From a virus: a stretch of 27,680 nt of DNA. Within the stretch, counting starts at the first letter, position 1; every line of letters starts with the position of its first letter. Below, one piece after another: positions 7,832-15,207 of the stretch. Position numbers and translations under genes: made by a program. The notes beneath the pieces are model-generated. The model ran no database searches and was not told the origin of the DNA. It saw nothing but the letters and a program-made list of their open reading frames with translations. The DNA lies in the IMG/VR virus record IMGVR_UViG_3300037245_000661, positions 1-27,680 of that record. One strand, 5' to 3'.

Positions 7832-8386
7832 TTAGCTTACGTTTCCGTCAATGATGCAGGAGAACGCACTGAAAGTGCAAATGTCAGTAGCAGCTCCAAG
7901 ACTGAACGTTGCCAGCGTACCAGGATTCGCAAGGACCATGTAGGTACCTGCCGCGACATCCCCATCGGTGATATAAACACCATCAAGAGCAGCGACTAGA
8001 TCTACCGGACAAACACCGCCGACCCAGAACCAACCATACTCGCCATCGGCCATCGTTGCCAATGCAATAGCGATAGGACCGGTCAAGGTGCATTCGCCAC
8101 CGTCATTCGTGACAATGTGATACCCACCCTTAGCGGCAGATTCGGTAATGTCCTGGCTGCAAAGACCTTTTGCATCCACGGCAGCGGCAGATCCCTTTTC
8201 GTACTTCAGGTACATCAGCCTAGACCAACCCTTGTTTGTGTCATCATAGATAGCACGTTTCGTACCAACAGAAAAATTCGCGGTAAGTCCGTTTGCAACC
8301 CATGATGCCGGATTAGGCCCGTTATCTACTTCACCAGGCCAGTTATCAATTAGATAAAAGTTGCCATCATCAATTCCAACTGTCAT
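7832..8386 (-). CDS. Putative head decoration / capsid-associated structural protein
   Basis: This 184-residue protein starts at ATG 8386 with AAAGGAG eight bases upstream. It is rich in Ala, Gly, Thr and aromatic residues. It contains GYHIVTNDGGECTLTGPIA and EYGWFWVGGVCPVDL, then a C-terminal beta segment ending SCIIDGNVS. The small-residue composition, beta character and location directly after the major capsid gene are typical of capsid stabilisation or decoration proteins. No enzymatic motif, signal peptide or membrane helix is visible. It was probably made in large amounts, given the strong ribosome site and close link to the capsid gene. Confidence 0.58.
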   Translation of the reverse strand: MTVGIDDGNFYLIDNWPGEVDNGPNPASWVANGLTANFSVGTKRAIYDDTNKGWSRLMYLKYEKGSAAAVDAKGLCSQDITESAAKGGYHIVTNDGGECTLTGPIAIALATMADGEYGWFWVGGVCPVDLVAALDGVYITDGDVAAGTYMVLANPGTLATFSLGAATDICTFSAFSCIIDGNVS

Positions 8387-8451
8387 AATAATACTCCTTT
8401 GATAAAAAAAACAAAACTTCCATTATTGTGACGTACATACACACATTCAAA

Positions 8452-8471
8452 CACCGACAGTTTAGCCGGTG
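8452..8471 (-). other. Stem-loop overlapping the capsid gene stop codon
   Basis: On the minus strand CACCGGC and GTCGGTG can pair (seven pairs, one a G-U wobble) around TAAACT, which contains the capsid gene's TAA. Only three T follow, so it is a weak terminator at best. It may protect the 3' end of a processed capsid mRNA. A T-rich stretch lies further downstream, just before the ribosome site of the next gene, at about 8402-8416. Confidence 0.3.
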
Positions 8472-9529
8472 ACGTTTTCAAGCATCAACTGGCGGTTTGG
8501 ATGCCAGCAGACCAAATTACCCGCGAAGAAGATCCTCGCCAGTTTGAAGTCACTACCGTTAGCGATCTTGCTCTGATCAAAGAACTCGGTAAGCTTGAAA
8601 TTACGCTTGGGATGAATATACATATCCCAATCCTTCAGGTTCAAGCAATAGAGCCTACGTTCAAGGGCACCAGCCGCAGCAGAAGTCGTACCCATAGCGG
8701 CATTGTTAGAAGCCTGCAAGAACGGATCTTTTACCACTCTACGGTTATCAAGGATCATTTCCTCGAAGCCCTGTCGAGCGGTACGGTTTGCGACGATCTT
8801 GTAAGGTGTGCCGCGAGATTCCGCTTCTGCCTGCAATGCCAGATACAACGAACCGCCAACGATCGTAATCAGATCGGTGTTATCGGTTTCGAGATCTTCC
8901 AACGGCTCAAGGATCGCACGTAACCACAAAATACTAATCGGATATTCCGTAGTACTCTGCGTAGTGGTCGTGTAGCCATCATTGGCTTGCTGCCAGAAAT
9001 TGTTAATATCCGAAGCGGTTGTCCTTGCGATCTCGCCGTACGTACCATCAACAGTAAGAGCAGCGTTAAGACCCTGCATATACTTATTGCCGTCAGTAGC
9101 CCCAAGCGAATGACCGTTTCTACGGTACAACAGTTTACGAATATGGAACCGAACACCCTCTTGGATCTTCATGGTCCTGTACTTCGCAAGGTTCTGGAGC
9201 TGGGTACCGTCACCAGTTTGCTCGGCGTTTTCCAGTTCCTCATCGCAATCGATCTGGATAGGTGACTGGAATTTCTTACGTCTGAACGTAGCTTCCTCGG
9301 ACGTGTCCTTTACACCATGCGTCAACGGCTCGTTAACAGTGTAATCCTGGACAAGATCCTCGGTAGTCCGAACATCGAGGTTCTTGTAATACTTTTTACC
9401 ACCTTTAAACTTGAGGTTTTTACGTTCAAGCATCAGTGCCGTTACAGGGTTTTTCTTCATATACTCGACTTCCCAACTCTTGTCGTGCATATCCCTGGTC
9501 AACTTGTCTAAGTCATCATGAAACGCCAT
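8462..9529 (-). CDS. Major capsid protein
   Basis: This 355-residue protein (MAFHDDLDKLTRDMHD) starts at ATG 9529 with AGGAG nine bases upstream. Helical N-terminal arm sequence is followed by YYKNLDVRTTEDL and HGVKDTSEEATFRRKKF (E-loop-like region). A long helix with KYRTMKIQEGVRFHIRKLL forms the spine, then an A-domain (ITIVGGSLYLALQAEAESR), and a C-terminal beta segment with DWDMYIHPKRNFK and FAGNLVCWHPNRQ. This pattern matches the HK97-fold capsid subunits of podovirus-like phages, which are usually 300-400 residues. It follows the scaffold gene and precedes decoration-like genes, the canonical order. No separate prohead protease was seen, in keeping with scaffold-guided assembly. Confidence 0.85.
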   Translation of the reverse strand: MAFHDDLDKLTRDMHDKSWEVEYMKKNPVTALMLERKNLKFKGGKKYYKNLDVRTTEDLVQDYTVNEPLTHGVKDTSEEATFRRKKFQSPIQIDCDEELENAEQTGDGTQLQNLAKYRTMKIQEGVRFHIRKLLYRRNGHSLGATDGNKYMQGLNAALTVDGTYGEIARTTASDINNFWQQANDGYTTTTQSTTEYPISILWLRAILEPLEDLETDNTDLITIVGGSLYLALQAEAESRGTPYKIVANRTARQGFEEMILDNRRVVKDPFLQASNNAAMGTTSAAAGALERRLYCLNLKDWDMYIHPKRNFKLTEFFDQSKIANGSDFKLARIFFAGNLVCWHPNRQLMLENVTG

Positions 9530-9544
9530 TGTAAAATACTCCTG

Positions 9545-10366
9545 TTACTTTAGTGCTGAGTTCATCTGGTCGTATACTTCGTCCAGTGAACCGGCTTTAA
9601 TTTCATGTCCTTCGAGGCCAGTAAATCCGCCTCCGGACCCGTTGTCGGACGCAATGGTCGTTTTTTTACCACCTTTGGCTTTGACAGCATTTTTGTAACA
9701 CTTCTCCATGACGCGAGCAGCTCTTGCCGGGGATCCCGAAGGAACCTTGCCAGTCTTTGCTAGTTCCTGAAATTCCTTTACCGCAGCATTACGGACATCA
9801 GATCCGTAATCCTCGTCAAGATCTTTCAGTAATTCGTTATAAGCTGCCGTTTTCGCATTGTCCGCCTGGTTCTTCTTCCTGGCGTCACGATCGTCACTTT
9901 CAAACTTGTCTTTTGCCTTACCAAGTTTGTTAATCGCATCGTTAGACTTTGCCAGTGCAGAACGTAAATCGTTGACAACTTGAGCCATTGCAGGATCGCT
10001 TGACTGTTCGACATCGATCTCCTCAATATTGAGATCCTTATCGGCGAGTTTGCTTTCCGCATCGGCCAACTGCTGTTTAAGACTTTCGTTCTCGGAGTTG
10101 GCAGATTCAAACTTAGCTTCTGAAGCCTGTGCCTGTTCTCTGGATCTGGCCGCATTGGCTTTTTCCTGATCTGCCTGCTGTCTTACCTTGTCAAATTTTT
10201 CTGTTTCAGCCCTTTCAGCTTCCTCGATCGCCTTTTGGACAGCATCGGGATTGTTTCCCTCTGTGCCTTCACCATCGAACCGAACAAACGGTCCGTAGAT
10301 CTTATGCAATCTTTGAAGTTTAGCTGACATTTGACTACCCTTAAAACTACCCATTACATTCAACAT
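9545..10366 (-). CDS. Capsid scaffolding protein
   Basis: This 273-residue protein starts at ATG 10366 (MLNVMGSFKGSQ), where GGAAG stands five bases upstream; the in-frame upstream start at 10393 has no such site. A short N-terminal region is followed by a long Ala/Glu/Lys/Gln-rich segment (about 40-165) with strong heptad character, hence coiled coil. A charged region and a C-terminal Gly-rich linker lead to DEVYDQMNSALK, a likely capsid-binding helix. Low complexity, high charge, coiled-coil content and position directly upstream of the capsid gene identify a scaffold, which shapes the procapsid and leaves before maturation. No serine-protease triad is visible. Confidence 0.8.
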   Translation of the reverse strand: MLNVMGSFKGSQMSAKLQRLHKIYGPFVRFDGEGTEGNNPDAVQKAIEEAERAETEKFDKVRQQADQEKANAARSREQAQASEAKFESANSENESLKQQLADAESKLADKDLNIEEIDVEQSSDPAMAQVVNDLRSALAKSNDAINKLGKAKDKFESDDRDARKKNQADNAKTAAYNELLKDLDEDYGSDVRNAAVKEFQELAKTGKVPSGSPARAARVMEKCYKNAVKAKGGKKTTIASDNGSGGGFTGLEGHEIKAGSLDEVYDQMNSALK

Positions 10367-10491
10367 TTTTGCTTCCTTTCGTTTGAGCAACATGTCTCTT
10401 TCCGGAAATCTCTATATCTCGGTTAGCAGTTTGGCACATGGCCCTTTTGCCACCTCGACTTAACAATACCGCTACGAGCGATACTGGATTC

Positions 10492-10674
10492 CTACAATAT
10501 TTTCTCCGTAGCCTTCTTTCTGTCCTTAAGATGTTTCTTAGCAGCTTTCAATAGCGGCTTATTCATTTTGATTTCTTCGGCAGTAATCAAAACATTAGCA
10601 GCGTCTTCCGCTGTAATTCCATAAGACCTTGAAGGAACCTTGTACTCTTTTGCTTGTACTCCGATACCGGGCAT
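10492..10674 (-). CDS. Small conserved-looking protein between portal and scaffold
   Basis: This 60-residue basic protein (MPGIGVQAKEYKVP) has AAGGAG eight bases upstream of its ATG, beginning at the stop of the portal gene, so the frame is credible. The middle SYGITAEDAANVLITAEEI looks helical and the C-terminus (AAKKHLKDRKKATEKIL) is Lys-rich and amphipathic. I do not recognise a family. Similar short genes between portal and scaffold in other phages are unassigned or minor head proteins. A 98-base gap without any gene that I can support follows before the scaffold start codon region at 10394. Confidence 0.55.
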   Translation of the reverse strand: MPGIGVQAKEYKVPSRSYGITAEDAANVLITAEEIKMNKPLLKAAKKHLKDRKKATEKIL

Positions 10675-10685
10675 AACTAAACTCC

Positions 10686-12737
10686 TTACTGTTGTTGTTG
10701 TTGTTGTTGACCGCCTGCCAACTGTGCTGCCTGCATCATAAGCTGATACAATGGCATGATCGGTGGGAAGGTTTGAGCTAACGCCTGTATTTCTTCAGGT
10801 GGAATCTGTGCCACTTGTTGACTTAACTGAATAAACTGTATAAATAGTTGATTGCCCTGGTGCCTCTCGAGAAGCTTCTCGCGGTTCGGGATATTAAGAA
10901 TCCGCAGCATGTCAGGGAGCATCGGGTTTGCGATCGCTTCGCCCATGATCTTATAGGCTTCCATGTGATCCCTTTTTCTGGTTTCAATGTCGAATGGTAG
11001 AGTAGATCCCGGCTCGACATTGACATCGAATCGAACATCCAATGCACCTTGATCGATCTTTGTAATGATCTGGCCATCATCCGATACCGCTCTGGCGATA
11101 TAACCAGGCTCATAGTTCGCCTGGCATAATTCGGCCACAAGTGAAGCGGTATCGTCGATGAAGTTATCAAGGAAGATTGCTTGCAACGCAGTATTGTCGT
11201 GACTGTTAACGTCCAGCTTTGCCGCTTCGGTTGCACTTTGAGTTCCCTTCTTCGAAGCCCCTCGAGCAACATCCTGCATAAACATCGAATCGGCGATGTC
11301 CTGCTGCATGATCTGTGCCAGTGCGATCGTAGCAGGCTCCATGTTTCCATAGTCCATCTTGCGGATCCTATCGATCTTACCCTTTGCAGCGATGATAATT
11401 TTGGAAATCCCGAATTTGGTGGTACGGATCTTGCCTTTTCGATCTCTGGCAAGTGCCCCAGCTTCAACAATAGTTTCTTGATCGGCTGCAAGCCTTACCC
11501 GATGCATCATTGCGGAAACGGTCAAGTTAAGAGCATCGTTGTTGTTACGAGACATCTCGACAGCATTACTACCCTGCCACATATGCGGAAGAAGGTAGTA
11601 TGGCATAACCGTAAACGGCCACTTGCTGTATTTGTACTTCTGGTCCTCTATTTTTGGATTGAGTATAGTCCTGCCAATACGAAGCACGAACCGGCCATTA
11701 GGATAAAGTGGCTCGGTGTACTCGTTCGTTTTCTGTGTAGGCCACTCCTTGAGTTCTTCGTTTGTTTCTGGATCCAAATAAAGACCCGTAATCTCCTCCA
11801 GTACTACCTTGCCCTGGTCGATCAGATCCTTAGCAGGTACGTTATCATTTATTACGACTTCCTTTTCCTCGTAATCCTTCCAATATATTTCCTCGATGTC
11901 GTTATACCGCTGTTTCTCGCCAGCTCCGGAACCTGCCGAGTTGCCAGTTTTATTAAGACCTTTGTTAAGAACAAGGTCAACGAGCAAGTTACCCTTTAGT
12001 CTTTTCTCTTCGGAAGTTGTCGAGGCTTTCTGGTCCTCATATATAATCATATTGCCGCTTGCAAACTTCGCATCGTCCTCGGTGAACGCAGCAGCTTCGA
12101 TCTGTTCTTTATAATCCGGCCATCGATTTTGTGCCCACTCCATTTTCACTCTACGGAATGTACCGCAGTTCTCAGCCTCATCCATAGAATCGGCAGACGG
12201 ATCACACCAGAAACACGCAGGATGTATAAACTTTTCCCTTGCACTACCCAGCCATTTCTTAGCTTTGGGATCCCATCGAACCTTGTCCTCCCAATACGTC
12301 TTACCAACCATGTAACCCATTAACGCAGCGTCGAGTATACCCATGATCAGCTTTTGCCGCATCTTCATCTCGTACGGTGACTTCCAAAGGTACTCGAGAT
12401 GTTTCGCCCACCATTCAACATACTCCGGAACACCTTCCTCCTCGTTATCCCATGCGAAGGTGTTTATCTTCGGATCGTTCTTAGCCAGCTTTGCGATGTT
12501 CTGCATCATCAACGGGTATATGCGGTTAATGATAACGTACTTCCATCCCTCTTTAGGCTTTAGATCCTCGAGCTGTTGACCCCACGCATACTTGAAAGCG
12601 GCAAGCCACATACACTTCCATTGGTTCGTGACAACCATACCAGCATTGCGGATCTCGTCGAGGAAGTTGTTCAGGTCCGGAGACAGATCTTCTTCGGTAG
12701 TGCCGTCATCATGGTTTGTACTTTGTATTGGATCCAT
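10686..12737 (-). CDS. Portal protein
   Basis: This 683-residue protein starts at ATG 12737 with AAGGA seven bases upstream. It has the large podovirus-like portal layout: a helical clip and wing region (NQWKCMWLAAFKYAWGQQ, YVIINRIYPLMMQNIAKL), then a long segment with Trp-rich sequence, HPACFWCDPSADSM and a C-terminal crown/barrel region. The stem is suggested by MEAYKIMGEAIANPM and later helices. Twelve subunits would form the ring at the capsid vertex through which DNA enters and leaves. It follows TerL with three intervening genes and precedes the scaffold, the standard order. The C-terminus ends in seven glutamines encoded by a CAA repeat. Confidence 0.85.
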   Translation of the reverse strand: MDPIQSTNHDDGTTEEDLSPDLNNFLDEIRNAGMVVTNQWKCMWLAAFKYAWGQQLEDLKPKEGWKYVIINRIYPLMMQNIAKLAKNDPKINTFAWDNEEEGVPEYVEWWAKHLEYLWKSPYEMKMRQKLIMGILDAALMGYMVGKTYWEDKVRWDPKAKKWLGSAREKFIHPACFWCDPSADSMDEAENCGTFRRVKMEWAQNRWPDYKEQIEAAAFTEDDAKFASGNMIIYEDQKASTTSEEKRLKGNLLVDLVLNKGLNKTGNSAGSGAGEKQRYNDIEEIYWKDYEEKEVVINDNVPAKDLIDQGKVVLEEITGLYLDPETNEELKEWPTQKTNEYTEPLYPNGRFVLRIGRTILNPKIEDQKYKYSKWPFTVMPYYLLPHMWQGSNAVEMSRNNNDALNLTVSAMMHRVRLAADQETIVEAGALARDRKGKIRTTKFGISKIIIAAKGKIDRIRKMDYGNMEPATIALAQIMQQDIADSMFMQDVARGASKKGTQSATEAAKLDVNSHDNTALQAIFLDNFIDDTASLVAELCQANYEPGYIARAVSDDGQIITKIDQGALDVRFDVNVEPGSTLPFDIETRKRDHMEAYKIMGEAIANPMLPDMLRILNIPNREKLLERHQGNQLFIQFIQLSQQVAQIPPEEIQALAQTFPPIMPLYQLMMQAAQLAGGQQQQQQQ
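10689..10709 (-). repeat. CAA trinucleotide repeat coding the portal poly-Gln tail
   Basis: Six CAA codons and one CAG run in a row just before the portal stop codon and give a Gln-7 tail. Perfect trinucleotide tracts can slip, so length could differ among relatives. The tail is beyond any fold I can infer. Confidence 0.9.
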
Positions 12738-12747
12738 CGGGAAGTCC

Positions 12748-13263
12748 TTAGTAACCGGTTATAATTGCATAAGCAGACGAAGCCGTTGTAGATCCACCGT
12801 CAAGATCGATCTCACAGAACATGTTCTCGATATGAGCTTTATCAAACTTAACCTGACAAATACGGTTATTAGCACTGTCAAGGATTTCGGCAACGTCAGA
12901 AAGCAAGCCACCTGTAACAGTGATCGTATCTGCCCACTTACCATTAGCGATAACGGTGGTCTTGTCGATCGGATCCAGGGTACATACTTGCGTACCAAGA
13001 GTTATGATCCCACTAAGCAATAGCTGGATTGGACCGTTTGCCCTGGTCCTGCCATAAAGTTTGTAAGCGAAATCCTCGTTAGCAGCATCAGTACCATGAA
13101 ACGCGATAACAACTCCATTCGCATCCTTGAACGTAGAGCTTGCCAGATTAAAGGTTCCGGTTGACGGCCAATCACCGTAATCGAAAGTGGTGATAGCGGA
13201 ATCGCTGGACGATACGGCTGCCCTTAATGCCTGCCACGCTATTCTTGCTGTGTTGAGTATCAT
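12748..13263 (-). CDS. Beta-rich virion-type protein of unknown function
   Basis: This 171-residue protein starts at ATG 13263 with AGGAG seven bases upstream. A short helical start (ILNTARIAWQALRAAV) is followed by beta-rich sequence: FDYGDWPSTGTFNLASS, an aromatic stretch, TITVTGGLLSDV, then VKFDKAHIENMFCEID and a Gly-Tyr end. It looks like the beta-sandwich proteins often encoded near phage portal genes and found as minor virion components. No signal peptide, membrane segment or catalytic motif is present. It lies between the deacetylase-like gene and the portal, so expression with late genes is expected. I cannot name the family. Confidence 0.5.
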   Translation of the reverse strand: MILNTARIAWQALRAAVSSSDSAITTFDYGDWPSTGTFNLASSTFKDANGVVIAFHGTDAANEDFAYKLYGRTRANGPIQLLLSGIITLGTQVCTLDPIDKTTVIANGKWADTITVTGGLLSDVAEILDSANNRICQVKFDKAHIENMFCEIDLDGGSTTASSAYAIITGY

Positions 13264-13289
13264 CTTAAATCTCCTGTCTTAAAAGTTAA

Positions 13290-15011
13290 TTACCACCTTC
13301 TGCGGTATCTACCTCTATACCCGCCTGTTTTACCCGAAGAAATTCCTTGTGTGCTTATTAGATCCTGATATGTGATAACGTCTAAGGTGCCTGCATCTAC
13401 TTTTGTTTTTACGTAATCAACTAATGCTTCAAATTGAGTTTGATTCAGATCGTAGCCAGCCCCCGCCGTACCACCAAGAGTACCACCTGCCTCGATGTTA
13501 TGAATAAACAGTACGCCTAAGTCGCCATTGGCAACAACAGCATCAACGTAAGCTTTCATATTGGTATCAAATGATGCATTACTAGGAATTTGTGTAGCCG
13601 CTCCCCACCACGGTTCTGTACTGACAGTCGGAAATGTTAGCTTTCCAACTATGCCTTGCGGTGACGTGTTAGCTGTGGATGTAGCGAGTGAAGTATAAGG
13701 CCCCATCCTCCGCCAGGGCGTAGTACCTCGTATATGATTGAAATACTCTCGCATAATCTTAATATGACTTTCGGATTGTATATAACCTGTACCGCCTGGT
13801 AAGGCTAGATAGTCCGCACCCTCATAGAAACCATTATCATACATCCATGTTTTAATACCTTCGCACCACTGTCGAACACGTTCTTCAGAAGCAAAAACAT
13901 CTTTCTCGCCTTGAGTAGTTCCAAAATAAGCTCCTGACCAATGCCCACAAGGAAGCATCCCAAGATTGGCTATTTCTCTGACCTGTGCGATCGTCATTCG
14001 TTCAAGATTGCCAGCACCGATACCAATGGTGTTACCCTCAATGTAATTGATCGAACGAAATCCGTTAGCAGACAGGTACGGAGCTGCAATCGTTCTGTGT
14101 GGAAGGTATGCATCGTCGAAAGTGAACATGAACGCACCTTTTGTTCTGCCCGTAGATGTTACTTTAATACTATCGAAGTAAATATTAAATGCGGTTTGAT
14201 CTTCCGTTGCATGTGATTTATAGAGAAAACCCACCATATCGATAGCCGTAATATCTGGACTACTCGATTGGAGGAACTGGCTTAATGGTATATTAACTTC
14301 ATGCCATCCTGCCGCTAAGGGTATACTGACCCTGTAAACAGATCCACTTATGGTATTGCTTGAGCTTAGAATAGCAGTCCACTCCTGGGGATAAGTCGTT
14401 GAGCCAAATGCAGAGTATGGCCTATCTGAATAGTACCGGACTGTAAGAACACTATCAGTTGCATCGAAAGCAGTAACGGAAAGTTGCAAAGCTGCTAATT
14501 CACCAGCACCCGAATCAACCCCATCAATAGCAGGGATCGCCCATTTACATCCATAAAAGTGCCTACTACCGAGAAACGCCGTAACATCTGAACTTGTAGA
14601 AGTCCATACGGCTGTGAAAAGAGAATCTAATACATCGGTTTGAAAAATCGTTTTAACGGAATAAGTGGCCTTTGCGGTTTCGGTGAATGTTTCCGCTGTG
14701 TATGAAGAAGTTATAACCACTTCATTCGCAGATACGCTTTCAACCTTAAAACCCCTGTTGTAATTTGTTGTCCCTAATATCGAAATAACATCACCAGCAA
14801 TAAACGGATGTCCGGTGATAGGTATGCCAACTTCGCCACCGCCTGCATTTCTGGCCGCTGCTGAATTAATCTGAAATTCAGCAGTATCAAAAGAACCTAA
14901 CATATTAGCTGGTCTTAGACCGGGATCAGATAGACCGGATGTCTCGTACTTGAACGCACCGAAACATATACTTGTTAGTATGACCATTAAGCATATCAAT
15001 ATTTTTTTCAT
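13290..15011 (-). CDS. Secreted polysaccharide deacetylase-like (NodB/CE4) multidomain protein
   Basis: This 573-residue protein starts at ATG 15011 with AAGGA eight bases upstream. Residues 1-19 form a Sec signal (MKKILICLMVILTSICFGA). A beta domain like phage tail modules follows (GHPFIAGDVISILGTTNYN), then a jelly-roll-like region (about 125-285), then a NodB-like domain: TFDD (297-300), helix and strand, GMLPCGHWSG (351-360), LALPGGTGY (402-410) and VLFIHNI (500-506). CE4 enzymes use Asp and an H-x-x-x-H pair; here H357 is present but position 361 is Ala, so metal binding may be altered. The end is basic (GGYRGRYRRRW). It may remodel host capsule, peptidoglycan or chitin-like polymers, or be a catalytically weak binding module. 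Its GATC density is near random, unlike its neighbours. Confidence 0.72.
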   Translation of the reverse strand: MKKILICLMVILTSICFGAFKYETSGLSDPGLRPANMLGSFDTAEFQINSAAARNAGGGEVGIPITGHPFIAGDVISILGTTNYNRGFKVESVSANEVVITSSYTAETFTETAKATYSVKTIFQTDVLDSLFTAVWTSTSSDVTAFLGSRHFYGCKWAIPAIDGVDSGAGELAALQLSVTAFDATDSVLTVRYYSDRPYSAFGSTTYPQEWTAILSSSNTISGSVYRVSIPLAAGWHEVNIPLSQFLQSSSPDITAIDMVGFLYKSHATEDQTAFNIYFDSIKVTSTGRTKGAFMFTFDDAYLPHRTIAAPYLSANGFRSINYIEGNTIGIGAGNLERMTIAQVREIANLGMLPCGHWSGAYFGTTQGEKDVFASEERVRQWCEGIKTWMYDNGFYEGADYLALPGGTGYIQSESHIKIMREYFNHIRGTTPWRRMGPYTSLATSTANTSPQGIVGKLTFPTVSTEPWWGAATQIPSNASFDTNMKAYVDAVVANGDLGVLFIHNIEAGGTLGGTAGAGYDLNQTQFEALVDYVKTKVDAGTLDVITYQDLISTQGISSGKTGGYRGRYRRRW

Positions 15012-15012
15012 G

Positions 15013-15207
15013 TTACGTTTCCTTCTCTAAAAGTTCAAACTCCGCTGCATCACTAGACTGTTTATTTAATGTTGGTTCCTCGCCGTTATTGGCCTGGCGT
15101 ATTGCACAACTGAAACGGAAGCCAGTCCTAAACCCCTGCAAAACCAAACCGGCACCGATCAAGATACCAATTATCATTATTACCACGCTAATAATTATAT
15201 CATTCAT
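15013..15207 (-). CDS. Small single-span membrane protein (possible holin or accessory)
   Basis: This 64-residue protein has one strong transmembrane segment near the N-terminus (DIIISVVIMIIGILIGAGLVL) followed by a basic stretch (FRTGFRFSCAIR) and an acidic, soluble C-terminus. The positive-inside rule places the tail in the cytoplasm. ATG 15207 overlaps the TerL stop by eight bases; GTG 15213 is an alternative with better spacing to GAGGA. It ends one base before the deacetylase start. T7 has its holin beside the terminase genes, so a lysis role is possible, but a single helix and no known motif leave it open. Confidence 0.5.
   Translation of the reverse strand: MNDIIISVVIMIIGILIGAGLVLQGFRTGFRFSCAIRQANNGEEPTLNKQSSDAAEFELLEKET

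Noticed and set aside
10430-10455. Small TGGC/GCCA stem in the gap between the 60-residue gene and scaffold
   Set aside because: Four pairs only with no U tract; no support as a terminator. I see nothing else definite in that 98-base gap.
10823-11491. 222-codon minus-strand open frame inside the portal gene in another frame
   Set aside because: Ser/Arg/Leu-rich shadow composition with no ribosome site; the overlapping portal frame explains this DNA.
11181-11999. 272-codon plus-strand open frame opposite the portal gene
   Set aside because: It is a shadow of the portal gene on the other strand; residue make-up is not protein-like, no ribosome site is evident, and the portal assignment is strong.
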